The notes below the pieces were generated by a model. The model saw only the letters and a list, made by a program, of their open reading frames with translations. It was not told the origin of the DNA and made no database searches. 64,000 nucleotides of DNA from Pontivivens ytuae (GTDB lineage Bacteria; Pseudomonadota; Alphaproteobacteria; Rhodobacterales; Rhodobacteraceae). The stretch is taken from assembly GCF_015679265.1 (NCBI RefSeq), contig NZ_CP064942.1, positions 1,768,001 through 1,832,000 of the forward strand. The letters run 5' to 3'. The translations under genes were made by a program, and so were the position numbers. Positions within the stretch are counted from its first letter, which is position 1; each line of letters opens with the position of its first letter. Below, piece by piece: positions 47,542 through 56,617 of this stretch.

Positions 47542-49116
47542 ATGAAGATCGGAGCGTTGAAGGAGACATGGCCGGGGGAGGCTCGCGTCGCGATGACGCC
47601 GGAGAGCGTCGGCCGGCTCAAGAAACTGGGTCATGACTGCGTGATCCAGGCGGGCGCCGGCGAGGCCGCCCGTTTCAACGATGCCGATTACGAAGCCGCC
47701 GGGGCCGAGGTGCTGGCCGATGCTGCCGCCGTCTATGCCGCCGCCGATGTGGTCACACGGGTGCGCGCGCCTGAGGGCGATGAGCTCGACCACGTGCGGG
47801 ACGGGCAGACGCTGATCTCCTTCATCTGGCCGGCGCAGAACGAGGCGCTTCTGGAGACGCTGAAGGGCAAGGGGGCCACCACCGTCGCGATGGACATGGT
47901 GCCGCGGATCTCCCGCGCGCAGAAGATGGATGCGCTGAGCTCCATGGCCAACATTGGCGGCTACCGCGCGGTTGTGGAGGCCTCCAACAATTTCGGGCGC
48001 TTCTTCACCGGGCAGATCACCGCGGCGGGCAAGGTGCCCCCGGCGAAGGTGCTGGTGGTCGGCGCGGGCGTCGCAGGGCTGGCGGCGATCGGGGCCGCGA
48101 CCTCGATGGGTGCGATCACCTATGCATTCGACGTAAGGCCCGAAGTGGCCGAGCAGATCGAGTCGATGGGCGCCGAGTTCGTCTTCCTCGACTTCGAGGA
48201 GGAGCAGGCGGACGGGGCCGAGACGGGTGGCTACGCCGCCCCCTCCTCGCCCGAATTCCGGGAAAAGCAGCTCGAGAAGTTCCGCGAGCTCGCACCCGAG
48301 GTGGACATCGTCATCACCACCGCGCTGATCCCGAACCGGGACGCACCGGTGTTGTGGACCAAGGATATGGTCGAGGCGATGAAGCCCGGCTCCGTCATCG
48401 TGGACCTCGCCGCCGAGCGCGGCGGCAACTGCGAACTGACCGTGAAGGACGAGCGGATCGAGACGGAGAACGGTGTCGTCATCATCGGCTACACCGACCT
48501 GCCGAGCCGGATGGCGACGCAGTCCTCCACGCTCTACGCCACAAACATTCGCCACCTGATGGACGACCTGACGCCGGAGAATGACGGCGTGATCGTCCAC
48601 AACATGGAGGATGACGTGATCCGCGGGGCCACCGTGACCCATGCGGGCGAGATCACCTTCCCGCCGCCGCCGCCCAAGAAACAGGCGATCGCGGTGCAGA
48701 AGCCGAAGCCCAAGGAGCCGACGGCGGAAGAGAAGGCCGCGGCGGAGGTCGCCGCCTTCAAGCAGCAGACCAAGACGCAGGTCGGCCTTCTGGTCGGCGG
48801 TGCGGCGCTGTTGCTGCTGATCGGCTCGATCCCCGGGATGCCCGCGAGCTTCATGCAGCACTTCATCGTCTTCGTACTGTCGGTCTTCATCGGGTTCCAG
48901 GTGATCTGGAATGTCAGCCACTCGCTGCACACGCCGCTGATGGCGATCACCAACGCCATCTCCTCGATCATCATCCTCGGCGCGCTGGTGCAGATCGGGT
49001 CGTCGAGCGGCCTCGTGGCGGTGCTGGCCGCGCTCGCGCTCTTCATGTGCGGCATCAACATCTTCGGCGGCTTCATGGTCACGCGGCGCATGCTCGCGAT
49101 GTTCCAGAAATCGTAA
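47542..49116 (+). CDS. pntA: NAD(P) transhydrogenase subunit alpha
   Basis: 524 residues. Domain I binds NAD(H): [30 protein letters not shown], the Rossmann motif [22 protein letters not shown], and the mobile loop region with [14 protein letters not shown]. The C-terminal part holds three or four membrane segments (about residues 415-515). The undivided alpha subunit contrasts with the split PntAA/PntAB of Rhodospirillum. It couples proton import to NADPH formation. GGGAGGAG lies 5 nt before the ATG. Operon with pntB, 15 bp apart. Confidence 0.97.
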   Translation: MKIGALKETWPGEARVAMTPESVGRLKKLGHDCVIQAGAGEAARFNDADYEAAGAEVLADAAAVYAAADVVTRVRAPEGDELDHVRDGQTLISFIWPAQNEALLETLKGKGATTVAMDMVPRISRAQKMDALSSMANIGGYRAVVEASNNFGRFFTGQITAAGKVPPAKVLVVGAGVAGLAAIGAATSMGAITYAFDVRPEVAEQIESMGAEFVFLDFEEEQADGAETGGYAAPSSPEFREKQLEKFRELAPEVDIVITTALIPNRDAPVLWTKDMVEAMKPGSVIVDLAAERGGNCELTVKDERIETENGVVIIGYTDLPSRMATQSSTLYATNIRHLMDDLTPENDGVIVHNMEDDVIRGATVTHAGEITFPPPPPKKQAIAVQKPKPKEPTAEEKAAAEVAAFKQQTKTQVGLLVGGAALLLLIGSIPGMPASFMQHFIVFVLSVFIGFQVIWNVSHSLHTPLMAITNAISSIIILGALVQIGSSSGLVAVLAALALFMCGINIFGGFMVTRRMLAMFQKS

Positions 49117-49131
49117 GCAGGGGCGGCTTCA

Positions 49132-50622
49132 ATGGATAACGCACTTCTGATTGCGGCCTATGTGGTCGCGGCGATCCTAATCATCCTGTCGCTCGGTGGC
49201 CTGTCCGGGCAGGAAAGCGCGAAACGCGCGATCTGGTACGGCATCGCGGGCATGGCGCTGGCCGTGTTCGCAACGCTGGTCGGGCCGGGCGCGGGCCTGT
49301 GGCCGTTGACGGTCGTGCTGGTCGGCATCGGCGGGGTGATCGGCTGGCAGCTCGCAAACAGGGTCCAGATGACCCAGATGCCGGAGCTGGTGGCGGCCAT
49401 GCACTCGCTGGTCGGCCTCGCCGCGGTCTTCGTCGGCTTCAACGCGCATATCATGATCGGCGTGCTGCAGGGCGTCTTTGCCGAGGAAGGTCTGGTGCTC
49501 GGCGGCACGGCGGGTGACGCCGCCGCCTATACCGCACTCGCCGCCTATGAGGGCCTATCGTCCTTCGGCCAGCTCATCGCGAAGAAGACGAACGTTGAGA
49601 TTAACATCCTGCGGGTCGAGCTGGTGCTGGGCATCTGGATCGGGGCAGTGACCTTCACCGGTTCGGTCATCGCCTATGGCAAGCTGGCGGGCAAGGTGGA
49701 CAGCGCGGCGAAGAAGCTGCCGGGCGGGCACTTGCTGAACGCGGGCGCTGCAGGGCTCTCTCTGCTCTTCGCCATCCTCTATCTGGGCGGTGCGGGGACG
49801 TGGACGCTGATCCTGCTGACGCTGCTCGCCCTCTTCATCGGATACCACCTCATCATGGGGATCGGCGGGGCGGACATGCCGGTCGTGGTCTCGATGCTCA
49901 ACAGCTACTCAGGCTGGGCGGCGGCGGCGATCGGCTTCAGCCTTGGCAACGATCTGCTGATCGTGGTGGGGGCGCTGGTCGGCTCCTCCGGTGCGATCCT
50001 CAGCTACATCATGTGCAAGGCGATGAACCGCTCCTTCATCTCGGTCATCCTCGGCGGGTTCGGCGGCGACGGTGGCCCGGCGATGGAGGTCGAGGGCGAG
50101 ATGGTGGCGACCGACGCCGACTCCGTGGCCACAGCGATAGACGAGGCGGACAGTATCATCATCGTGCCGGGCTACGGGCTCGCGGTCGCACAGGCGCAGA
50201 GCTCGGTCAGCGAGCTGACGCGGCGCCTGCGGGCGAAGGGCAAGGAGGTGCGCTTCGCCATCCACCCCGTCGCGGGCCGTCTGCCAGGGCACATGAACGT
50301 GCTGCTGGCCGAGGCGAAGGTGCCCTACGACATCGTGCTGGAGATGGAGGAGATCAACGACGACTTCCCCGATACCGACGTCGTCATCGTCATCGGCGCG
50401 AACGACATCGTGAACCCGGCCGCGCAGGAGGATCCGAACTCCCCAATCGCGGGGATGCCGGTTCTGGAGGTCTGGAAGTCGAAGCAAGTCTTCATCTCCA
50501 AGCGCGGCCAGGGCACGGGCTACTCCGGAATCGAGAATCCGTTGTTCTTCAAGGAGAACAGCCGGATGTTGTATGGAGACGCGAAGGCATCGCTGGACAC
50601 ACTTCTGTCCAAAATCACCTGA
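49132..50622 (+). CDS. pntB: NAD(P) transhydrogenase subunit beta
   Basis: 496 residues. About nine membrane helices form the proton channel (first: [20 protein letters not shown]), followed by the NADP-binding domain [101 protein letters not shown]. It is the partner of pntA, and a strong terminator follows. Confidence 0.98.
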   Translation: MDNALLIAAYVVAAILIILSLGGLSGQESAKRAIWYGIAGMALAVFATLVGPGAGLWPLTVVLVGIGGVIGWQLANRVQMTQMPELVAAMHSLVGLAAVFVGFNAHIMIGVLQGVFAEEGLVLGGTAGDAAAYTALAAYEGLSSFGQLIAKKTNVEINILRVELVLGIWIGAVTFTGSVIAYGKLAGKVDSAAKKLPGGHLLNAGAAGLSLLFAILYLGGAGTWTLILLTLLALFIGYHLIMGIGGADMPVVVSMLNSYSGWAAAAIGFSLGNDLLIVVGALVGSSGAILSYIMCKAMNRSFISVILGGFGGDGGPAMEVEGEMVATDADSVATAIDEADSIIIVPGYGLAVAQAQSSVSELTRRLRAKGKEVRFAIHPVAGRLPGHMNVLLAEAKVPYDIVLEMEEINDDFPDTDVVIVIGANDIVNPAAQEDPNSPIAGMPVLEVWKSKQVFISKRGQGTGYSGIENPLFFKENSRMLYGDAKASLDTLLSKIT

Positions 50623-50630
50623 CCCCGAGA

Positions 50631-50660
50631 GGGCGGCCCGCGGGCCGCCCTTTCTTTCTT
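50631..50660 (+). terminator. Rho-independent terminator of pntAB
   Basis: GGGCGGCCC (50631-50639) and GGGCCGCCC (50642-50650) pair perfectly around a 2-nt spacer and are followed by TTTCTTTCTT; 8 nt after the pntB stop. Confidence 0.92.
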
Positions 50661-50781
50661 GGACTCGAACCGGTTCGGGTGCGACAATCAGTCCTGATTT
50701 AGCTCCACAATTATCTCAAATTTTATCCATTCTATAGCCTCGTCGTCGGCACTTATTGTTCGACAGTTCGGGAGGTATAGA

Positions 50782-51699
50782 ATGAAGAAGGCCATCGCGT
50801 TTGCTGTGGTGTGCGGCCTTGCTCCTTCGGCGCATGCCGAAGAGGCCGATACCCTGAAGCTCCAAGGTCTGCGGACCATCGACACCGCGGAACGGATCCT
50901 GACCGCCATCGAACGGATGGGCATGTATGCCTGTCACGTCACAGCCGGTCTGGAGGATGACAACCCCACGCAGAAACTGCTGAGCGAGGTGGAGGCTTAC
51001 GAAAGCTCGATCCGTGCCCTGCGCGAGGGAGACAACGTCGCGGACATCCCCGCACTGCGCGCCCCCGCGGCGGTGGAGGCCCTGAGCTGGTTGGAGGAGG
51101 TCTCTCCCTTCGTCATCAACTATGCCCGCTATGCCAGCAATGGCGAGTTCGGGCCCGCCTATCTCAACGCCATGCATGACGAGCACGACAAGGTGGTCTA
51201 CGCCGCCGAAGGGCTGGTCGAGGAGATCGGCCGCGCCTTCATGCACGGGCGCATGAGCCTGCTGGAGACGAGCACGCTCGACAATCTCGGCCACCTGCGC
51301 GCCGAGTCCGACTTGCTCGATGCGGAGTACTGCATGGTCCTGACCGGCACCAACGGCGTGCGGGACGAGATGGCGGCGACGCTCGCCGATTTCGACCGGC
51401 GCCTGACGCTCGCCGAGGCGGGCAGCATGGACGAGAAGATCCTGCCGCCGAGCCCCGCGCTTGCCGGCGCGCTGCGCTGCATCCGCTCGGAGTTCGAGAT
51501 CGTGTCGGGCATGCTGTCGCCTTATGTGTCGGGTGAAACCAGCCCGACGCTGGAGGAGCTGCGCGAGGTGAACGGCCACGCCCACACGCTGGAGCATCGC
51601 AGCCACGCGGCCATGGAGCTCTTTGAAGGGGAGATCGCGGCCGGCGAACCCGCCGATCCGATCACCTGCGACGACCTCGACCGGACGGCCGCTCTCTGA
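50782..51699 (+). CDS. Exported helical protein, divergent PilJ/NarX-sensor-like paralogue A
   Basis: 305 residues with a signal peptide (MKKAIAFAVVCGLAPSAHA) and an otherwise helical, membrane-free mature protein. It aligns along its length with the equally long protein at 58535-59452: LKLQGLRTIDTAERIL with LLRIDLAGSQRML, SMDEKILPPSPALAGALRCIRSEFE with NVDERMLPPSRAVEPVLACMRRDVE. Mature cysteines 51, 184, 233 and 296 match 52, 188, 239 and 302 there. The RMLSQR motifs of the other copy are lost here (RILTAI, RAESDL). GGAGG precedes the ATG, and the 110-bp upstream region is AT-rich with the inverted repeat AATCAG-TC-CTGATT (50686-50699). Not recognisable as a known family alone; PilJ/NarX relation is inferred through the paralogue. 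Confidence 0.8.
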   Translation: MKKAIAFAVVCGLAPSAHAEEADTLKLQGLRTIDTAERILTAIERMGMYACHVTAGLEDDNPTQKLLSEVEAYESSIRALREGDNVADIPALRAPAAVEALSWLEEVSPFVINYARYASNGEFGPAYLNAMHDEHDKVVYAAEGLVEEIGRAFMHGRMSLLETSTLDNLGHLRAESDLLDAEYCMVLTGTNGVRDEMAATLADFDRRLTLAEAGSMDEKILPPSPALAGALRCIRSEFEIVSGMLSPYVSGETSPTLEELREVNGHAHTLEHRSHAAMELFEGEIAAGEPADPITCDDLDRTAAL

Positions 51700-51767
51700 G
51701 GTCCAGACCGCTGGACGCGCTCCTCCCGCGCCACACGTGGTGAGGGGTATGGTGTGGGAGGAGCGCA

Positions 51768-52442
51768 ATGGCGGACCTGGCTTTAATCGTGGGCGTGGGG
51801 GACGGACTATCCGCCTCCCTCGCCCGTCTCTTCGCGGCGGAGGGCTATGACCTCGCCCTCGCGGCGCGCAACACCGACAAACTGACGGGACTGGTAGCGG
51901 AGACGGGGGCGTCGCAGCACATGTGCGACGCCTCCGACCCGTCGTCGGTCGAGGCGCTGTTTGCCGCCGTGCCCGCTGTCCCCGACGTCGTGATCTACAA
52001 TCCGTCGGCCCGCGTCCGCGGCCCCGTGCAAGAGCTGGAGCCCGAAGCGGTGCGCAAAGCGCTGGAGGTCACGGCCTTCGGCGCGTTCCTCGTGGCGCGG
52101 GCTGTTGTGCCGGGGATGGTCGAGCGCGGCTCGGGCACGATCCTAATGACGGGGGCGTCGGCGGGGGTGAAGGGCTTCCCCAACTCGTCGAGCTTTGCCA
52201 TGGGCAAGTTCGCGCAACGGGGCCTTGCCCAATCGCTGAGCCGGGAGCTGCATCCGAAGGGCATCCATGTCGCCTGGATCAACATCGACGGCGCGATCCG
52301 CAATCCTGGCCGGACGGAGGAGGTGGCGGGCTCGATGCTCGACCCCGACGCGATCGCGCGGGAATATCTGGGGCTGGTGCGGCAGGACCGCTCGACCTGG
52401 TCGAACGAGCTGACGGTGCGGCCGTGGGTGGAGCGCTTCTAG
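51768..52442 (+). CDS. Atypical SDR-family protein lacking the catalytic Tyr
   Basis: 224 residues with a Rossmann start (ALIVGVGDGLSASLARLFAAEG) and a conserved IYNPSARVRGPV (NAG position). At the active site the usual YxxxK is FAMGK (SSFAMGKFAQRGLAQSLSREL): the Lys is kept but Tyr is Phe; the Ser region is ILMTGASAGVKG. The group with F-A-x-x-K and IHVAWINIDGAI is known among bacterial SDR-like proteins, but its activity is not established. It lies 68 bp after paralogue A on the same strand. Confidence 0.88.
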   Translation: MADLALIVGVGDGLSASLARLFAAEGYDLALAARNTDKLTGLVAETGASQHMCDASDPSSVEALFAAVPAVPDVVIYNPSARVRGPVQELEPEAVRKALEVTAFGAFLVARAVVPGMVERGSGTILMTGASAGVKGFPNSSSFAMGKFAQRGLAQSLSRELHPKGIHVAWINIDGAIRNPGRTEEVAGSMLDPDAIAREYLGLVRQDRSTWSNELTVRPWVERF

Positions 52443-52473
52443 GGGCGGCGCCCGACGATCACCGTCGGGTTAT

Positions 52474-52529
52474 CGCGTATTTGGACAAAGAAGAAGACAC
52501 TGCAGATTTCTTCTTTGCATAAATACGCG
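52474..52529. repeat. 56-nt imperfect hairpin with GCGTATTT arms
   Basis: Outer arms CGCGTATTT (52474-52482) and AAATACGCG (52521-52529), inner arms CAAAGAAGAA (52486-52495) and TTCTTCTTTG (52508-52517), a 3x3 internal loop and a 12-nt apical loop. The 19 Watson-Crick pairs are all but perfect. It lies between convergent genes (SDR stop 52442, ABC permease stop 52558), so it may serve as a bidirectional transcript end, but no T tract follows either arm. The left arm repeats the motif found after gltB. Confidence 0.8.
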
Positions 52530-52557
52530 CAATCCTGCGGACGCAAGATATCCAAGC

Positions 52558-53880
52558 CTATCCGCGGAGCGCCTCAACGGCGTTGCGGCTGAAGGCGGCG
52601 CGCACGGGCAGGAGGGCGGCGAGGGCTGATGCGCTGACGAAGGCGGCGACGAGGTGGATCTCCGCCCAGCCCAACCGGCCAGAGACCGCGAGGCCCGTCC
52701 GTTCCGAGATGATCGCGGAAAGCACGCCGGTCAGTGCGAGCGCAAGGCCGAGGCCCAGCGCCGCGCCGAGGCCGATCAGCAGGGCTGCGTAGCTCCAGAG
52801 CGTCGCTGCGATGAAGCGGCGGGGCGCGCCCAGCGCGCGGAGCAACGCGAGTTGCCGGGCGAAAAGGCGGGTGAGCAGTGCCAGCCCGGCCAGCACCGCG
52901 ACGGCCACCAGCACCTGGCTCGCCACCGTCATGACGGAGGCCGCGGCGCGGATGTCGCCCATCAGCAGGTGCAACTCGGTCAGCACCGCGGCGGGCAGGA
53001 TCGCCATCAGGTCGTCACGGGTGAACTGCTCGCGCAGGGAATAGGCGGCGTAGAGCTCCGTCGGCACCACGAGGGCCGCGGGCGTGCCGGGAAACCACTG
53101 CGGCTCATAGGGCGGGCCGAGCGCGTCGGGCTGGTCGAAGGCGTGGCCGTTGCCGAGGCCATGCGTCTCCCACACCTGTTCGGCGGGGACGAGGATCGCG
53201 CGGTCCCAGGGGGTGCCGGTACGGGCCATGCGACCGACGACGGTAATCTCCACACCCTCATGCGCGCCGTGCTCGACCTCTTCCCCGATCCCGTGGGCGG
53301 GCTCGAAGGTGTCGCCGAGGGTGAGGGGCACGTCGGCGCCCGCCACGGCTTCGGAGTAGGATTCGAAGAGGCGGCCTTCCACGGACGCTCCGGCGAGGTG
53401 TTCGATGAACGGGGCAATGGTGCCGACGACCGGCGCGCCTTGCCAGCTGTCGCCGAAGGCGAGGGGGGCGGCCATGGCGACGCGCGGATGCTCCGAGATC
53501 TCGGCGAAGGCGGGGCCATCGATCAGGCCGACATCGTTGGGCTGCAAGTAAACGGAGGAGAAGAGCAGCGTCGTCTCGCTGCCCGGTGTGCCGATGACCA
53601 GCGGGAAGGGATTGGCGGCGTCCGCACTGGCGGCGCGCAGGGCGCGTTCCTGGACGATCAGCGCGGCCCCCACACCGACAGCGCACGCGATCAGCGCGAC
53701 GAAGACCGCGTTGATGCCAAGGTGGCGCGTGACGAGGGCGCGCAGCAGCGGCGCAGGCGCGAAGCCACGGAGCACGACGAGCGCGATCAGGACGACGGGC
53801 AGCAGGAGGGCGACGAGCAGCAGGATGTCCTGCGCGATCGCCGGCAGCCCGTACCAGATGTCGAGGAGGGCATCAGGCAA
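52558..53880 (-). CDS. FtsX-like ABC transporter permease
   Basis: 440 residues with four membrane segments in FtsX/MacB order: one near the N-terminus (LLVALLLPVVLIALVVL, with a second hydrophobic stretch AVFVALIACAVGVGAALIV), a large periplasmic domain (about 75-290), then three helices (AVLAGLALLTRL, ALLIGLGAALGLGLALALTGV, VAAFVSASALAALLPVRAAF). Its start overlaps the ATPase stop by 8 bp. MacB-type permeases act as mechanotransmitters rather than classical importers. Part of the exported-protein/ATPase/permease operon. Confidence 0.9.
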   Translation of the reverse strand: MPDALLDIWYGLPAIAQDILLLVALLLPVVLIALVVLRGFAPAPLLRALVTRHLGINAVFVALIACAVGVGAALIVQERALRAASADAANPFPLVIGTPGSETTLLFSSVYLQPNDVGLIDGPAFAEISEHPRVAMAAPLAFGDSWQGAPVVGTIAPFIEHLAGASVEGRLFESYSEAVAGADVPLTLGDTFEPAHGIGEEVEHGAHEGVEITVVGRMARTGTPWDRAILVPAEQVWETHGLGNGHAFDQPDALGPPYEPQWFPGTPAALVVPTELYAAYSLREQFTRDDLMAILPAAVLTELHLLMGDIRAAASVMTVASQVLVAVAVLAGLALLTRLFARQLALLRALGAPRRFIAATLWSYAALLIGLGAALGLGLALALTGVLSAIISERTGLAVSGRLGWAEIHLVAAFVSASALAALLPVRAAFSRNAVEALRG

Positions 53881-54565
53881 CGGCGGCCTCCCGCCCTGGT
53901 TCGACGATGGTGCCGTCGCGAACCTCCAGCACCCGGTCCATGCGGGCGATCAGGTGCGGATCGTGGCTGGCGACGAGGAGCGTGAGGCCCTGCTCGCGCA
54001 CCAGCGCCACGACATCCTCGATCAGCCGGTCCGCCGTCTCCCGATCGAGATTGGCCGTGGGCTCATCGGCGAGCAGCACCCTGGGCCCGGCGGCGAGGGC
54101 ACGGGCGACGGCGACGCGCTGGCGTTCCCCGCCGGAGAAGCTGGCGACGCGGCGGCCCTCGGCCTGCGCGATGCCGAGGCGGCCGAGCGCGGTGCGCGCC
54201 CGCTCGCGGATCACGGCGCGATCCCGGCGGCGGGCAAAACCGGTGGCGATGGAGGCATTGCCGAGCGCGTCGAGTTCCTCGAAGAGCAGGTGGTCCTGGA
54301 AGACGATGCCGAGCGCGTCCCGCCGGAAGGCGGCGCGGCGCTCCGGCGCGAGGGCCGCGACGTCGGCCCCGTCCCAGGTCACGGTGCCCTCCGCCACCTC
54401 GCGCAGGCCGCTGACGGCGTGGAGGAAGGTGGACTTGCCCGCACCCGACGGTCCGCGCAGCGCCACCGCCGTTCCTGTCGCGATGTCGAGGGCGGGGACA
54501 TGCAGGATGCGCTCGCCCTCGTCGCCGGTCAGGACCAGGCCGCGAACCTCAAGCGGCAGGCCCAT
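53873..54565 (-). CDS. ABC transporter ATP-binding protein (LolD/MacB type)
   Basis: 230 residues: Walker A LRGPSGAGKSTFLHAVSG, Q-loop GIVFQDHLLFEELDALGN, signature SFSGGERQRVAVARALAAGP, Walker B RVLLADEPTANLD, H-loop LLVASHDPHLI. It resembles the LolD/FtsE/MacB ATPases that partner FtsX-like permeases. The ATG overlaps the upstream exported-protein stop (TGATG) and its own stop overlaps the permease start, so the three genes are tightly coupled. Confidence 0.95.
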   Translation of the reverse strand: MGLPLEVRGLVLTGDEGERILHVPALDIATGTAVALRGPSGAGKSTFLHAVSGLREVAEGTVTWDGADVAALAPERRAAFRRDALGIVFQDHLLFEELDALGNASIATGFARRRDRAVIRERARTALGRLGIAQAEGRRVASFSGGERQRVAVARALAAGPRVLLADEPTANLDRETADRLIEDVVALVREQGLTLLVASHDPHLIARMDRVLEVRDGTIVEPGREAAVA

Positions 54566-55011
54566 CAGGCCCGGCCGAAGGTCGCGTCGGAGAGGCGAAC
54601 GCGGCTCAGGAAGCCGGTCTCGGGATCGCGGTAGTCGCCGATCTCCAGCACGCCGCGCGTCTCGATCCGAACGTTGAATGGGGTCGGGCGCACCACGCGC
54701 TTGGAATAGACGGCGAGGATATCGTCGGGCCACTCGGCGGCCGTCTCGCAGAACGGGCACACCGACATCGGCCGCTTCGTCAGCACGAAGAAGACGGAGT
54801 TGGCGAGGAGCGGCGGCGCCATGAAGCCCTCGACCTCGATACGCTGTCCCTGAAGGTCGCGCGCGAGGTCGGAGAAGCTTCTGTCGCGGTTGTAGAGGTC
54901 GCGCATGCGCAGCGCGTCGCCCTCGGCGCTGCCCTCCTCCTGCGCGCGCAGCGGTGCGGCGGCGAGGTAGGGCGCGGCGAGGCTGGTGGCGAGGAACAGG
55001 CGGCGGTCCAT
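54565..55011 (-). CDS. Exported DUF3299-like protein of the ABC operon
   Basis: 148 residues. The N-terminus MDRRLFLATSLAAPYLAAAPLRAQ is a signal peptide with a paired-Arg start. The mature part has RIEVEGFMAPPLLANSVFFVLTKRPMSVCPFCETAAEWPDDILAVYS, which recalls DUF3299 (COG3495), including a CPFC pair suited to metal or disulfide. COG3495 genes are found in other bacteria beside the same permease/ATPase classes, in clusters that I recall as zinc-responsive. The ATG at 55011 has GGAG 7 nt upstream; 55044 and 55023 are poorer starts. First gene of the operon. Confidence 0.8.
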   Translation of the reverse strand: MDRRLFLATSLAAPYLAAAPLRAQEEGSAEGDALRMRDLYNRDRSFSDLARDLQGQRIEVEGFMAPPLLANSVFFVLTKRPMSVCPFCETAAEWPDDILAVYSKRVVRPTPFNVRIETRGVLEIGDYRDPETGFLSRVRLSDATFGRA

Positions 55012-55043
55012 CGGGTACTCCATGACGTCCAACGTCTTTGCCA

Positions 55044-55053
55044 TGTTATAACA
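55044..55053 (-). promoter_or_regulatory. TGTTATAACA palindrome upstream of the ABC operon
   Basis: A perfect 10-bp palindrome, AT-rich in GC-rich surroundings, 33 bp upstream of the chosen start at 55011. The core GTTATAAC is the core of many Zur operators, and TATAAC could be the -10 element. Operator status is inference. Confidence 0.4.
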
Positions 55054-55110
55054 GGGTGCGGAGCCCGGTCGAACCGGACCCCGCTCAATCTCACGTGACG
55101 GTACGCTCGA

Positions 55111-56607
55111 TCACTCGGCCTCGAAGGCCGCGTAGTGCATCACGTGGAAGATGAAGTTCTGCTCGATGGTGCCGTTGAGCAGGTGCGCCCACGGCCCCAT
55201 CGCGTAGACGGCCACGTCCTCGCCCGAGTGGGTTTCGGACCCCTTGGGGATCAGCGCCTGCTGCAGATACTCCAGATCCGTCGCCTCGCCCTGATCGGGG
55301 TTCGGACGCGTGCCAAAGAAGCTGCCGTCGGTCTGCTCGATCAGCACAGAGCCCGGGCCGTTGAGGTAGCCGACGACGCTGTAGGGCTTGCCGTCATCCG
55401 CGAGCTCCGGCTCGCCAGTATGCTCGATCCCGTCGCCGTCGTTCACACCCATACAGAGGCCGAGGATGTCGGTGCCGCGGCCGCAATAGCCGTTGAAGGC
55501 GATGGCATGCTCGTGGTCGGCGGTGACGATGATCAGCGTCTCGGACGGGTCGGTCGCGTCCATCGCGGCCTGCACGGCCTCGGCGAAGGCGACGCCATCG
55601 CGCACCACGCGGGCGAGGTTGCCGCCGTGGTTGGCGTGATCGACGCGGCCCGCCTCGACGGAGAGGAAGAAGCCCTCCTCGTTCTGGCTCAGCGCCTCGA
55701 TGGCGGCGGTCGTCATCTCGGCCAGCGAGGGCTCGCCGTCACGGTCGGCCTCGTACTGCATGTGGGAGCTCTCGAAGAGGCCCAGCACCGGGGTGCCCGC
55801 GGTCAGGTCGAGGGCGTCGAACCCCTCCTGATCAAAGACGACGGTGGCGCCGATGCTCTCGGCCCGCTCGACAAGGTTGGTGCCGTCAGCGCGGCGGCCG
55901 TTGGACCCCTCGGCGTCGGTCACGTCCTCGGGCAGGAAGTGACGGCGGCCGCCGCCCATGGCGAGGTCGATGGTGCCCGCCTCCATCGCGTCGATGAGCT
56001 GGGTGGCGATGTCGGTGTGGGCGCAACCCTCGGGCACGGAGTCCTCGAAGTTGCGGTCGGCGGACACGGCATAGGAGGACGCCGGGGTCGCGTGGGTGAT
56101 CCGCGCTGTGGAGACGACGCCGACCGAGCGGCCGACATCGGTCATCATGGCGGCAATCGATGTGACCTCGTTGCCCGGAACGGTGGAGCAGTCGCCGCGC
56201 ACCACGTCCTCATCGACACCGATCACGCCCGCATCGGTCTTCACACCCGCATGCATCGCGGTGCCCGTGCCGGCGGAGTCCGGCGTCTGCGCGTTCACGT
56301 TATAGGTCTTCACGAGGCCGAGGTTCGGCATCGTCTCGTAGGGCAGAACGTTCTCGTCCCCGAAATTGCCGTTCTGCTGGCCGTGGAACAGGCGTGTGGC
56401 GTAGTTGGTACCGACACCGTTGCCGTCCGCGATCATCAGGATGACGTTGCGCGCGCGGCCCTCGATCGGCTGCTGGGCGAGTGCCTCCTGCAGGCGGGCC
56501 TGGCCGTCGGTAAACCACCGGTTCTCGGCCTGCGCGGGGGTGTCCTGGGCGGCGGCGGCGGACGCGATGAATGCTGCGGACAGCATCAGCGTGGAGAGCG
56601 TTTTCAT
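55111..56607 (-). CDS. phoA: Alkaline phosphatase
   Basis: 498 residues with a signal peptide (MKTLSTLMLSAAFIASAAAAQ). The metal-dependent phosphatase core is clear: ILMIADGNGVGTNYATRLF, the nucleophile Ser in TPDSAGTGTAMHAG, ITHATPASSYA, SVEAGRVDHANHGGN, ADHEHAIAFNGY, and ETHSGEDVAVYAMGP. It hydrolyses phosphomonoesters in the periplasm using two Zn2+ and one Mg2+ in characterised homologues. The promoter region has a GTTATA palindrome next to the ATG and a PHO-box-like repeat further upstream. Confidence 0.96.
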   Translation of the reverse strand: MKTLSTLMLSAAFIASAAAAQDTPAQAENRWFTDGQARLQEALAQQPIEGRARNVILMIADGNGVGTNYATRLFHGQQNGNFGDENVLPYETMPNLGLVKTYNVNAQTPDSAGTGTAMHAGVKTDAGVIGVDEDVVRGDCSTVPGNEVTSIAAMMTDVGRSVGVVSTARITHATPASSYAVSADRNFEDSVPEGCAHTDIATQLIDAMEAGTIDLAMGGGRRHFLPEDVTDAEGSNGRRADGTNLVERAESIGATVVFDQEGFDALDLTAGTPVLGLFESSHMQYEADRDGEPSLAEMTTAAIEALSQNEEGFFLSVEAGRVDHANHGGNLARVVRDGVAFAEAVQAAMDATDPSETLIIVTADHEHAIAFNGYCGRGTDILGLCMGVNDGDGIEHTGEPELADDGKPYSVVGYLNGPGSVLIEQTDGSFFGTRPNPDQGEATDLEYLQQALIPKGSETHSGEDVAVYAMGPWAHLLNGTIEQNFIFHVMHYAAFEAE

Positions 56608-56617
56608 GAGGTGACCC

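Noticed and set aside
50666..50677. CGAACCGGTTCG palindrome after pntB
   Set aside because: A 12-bp palindrome just past the terminator with no related site elsewhere in the window; possible but unsupported.
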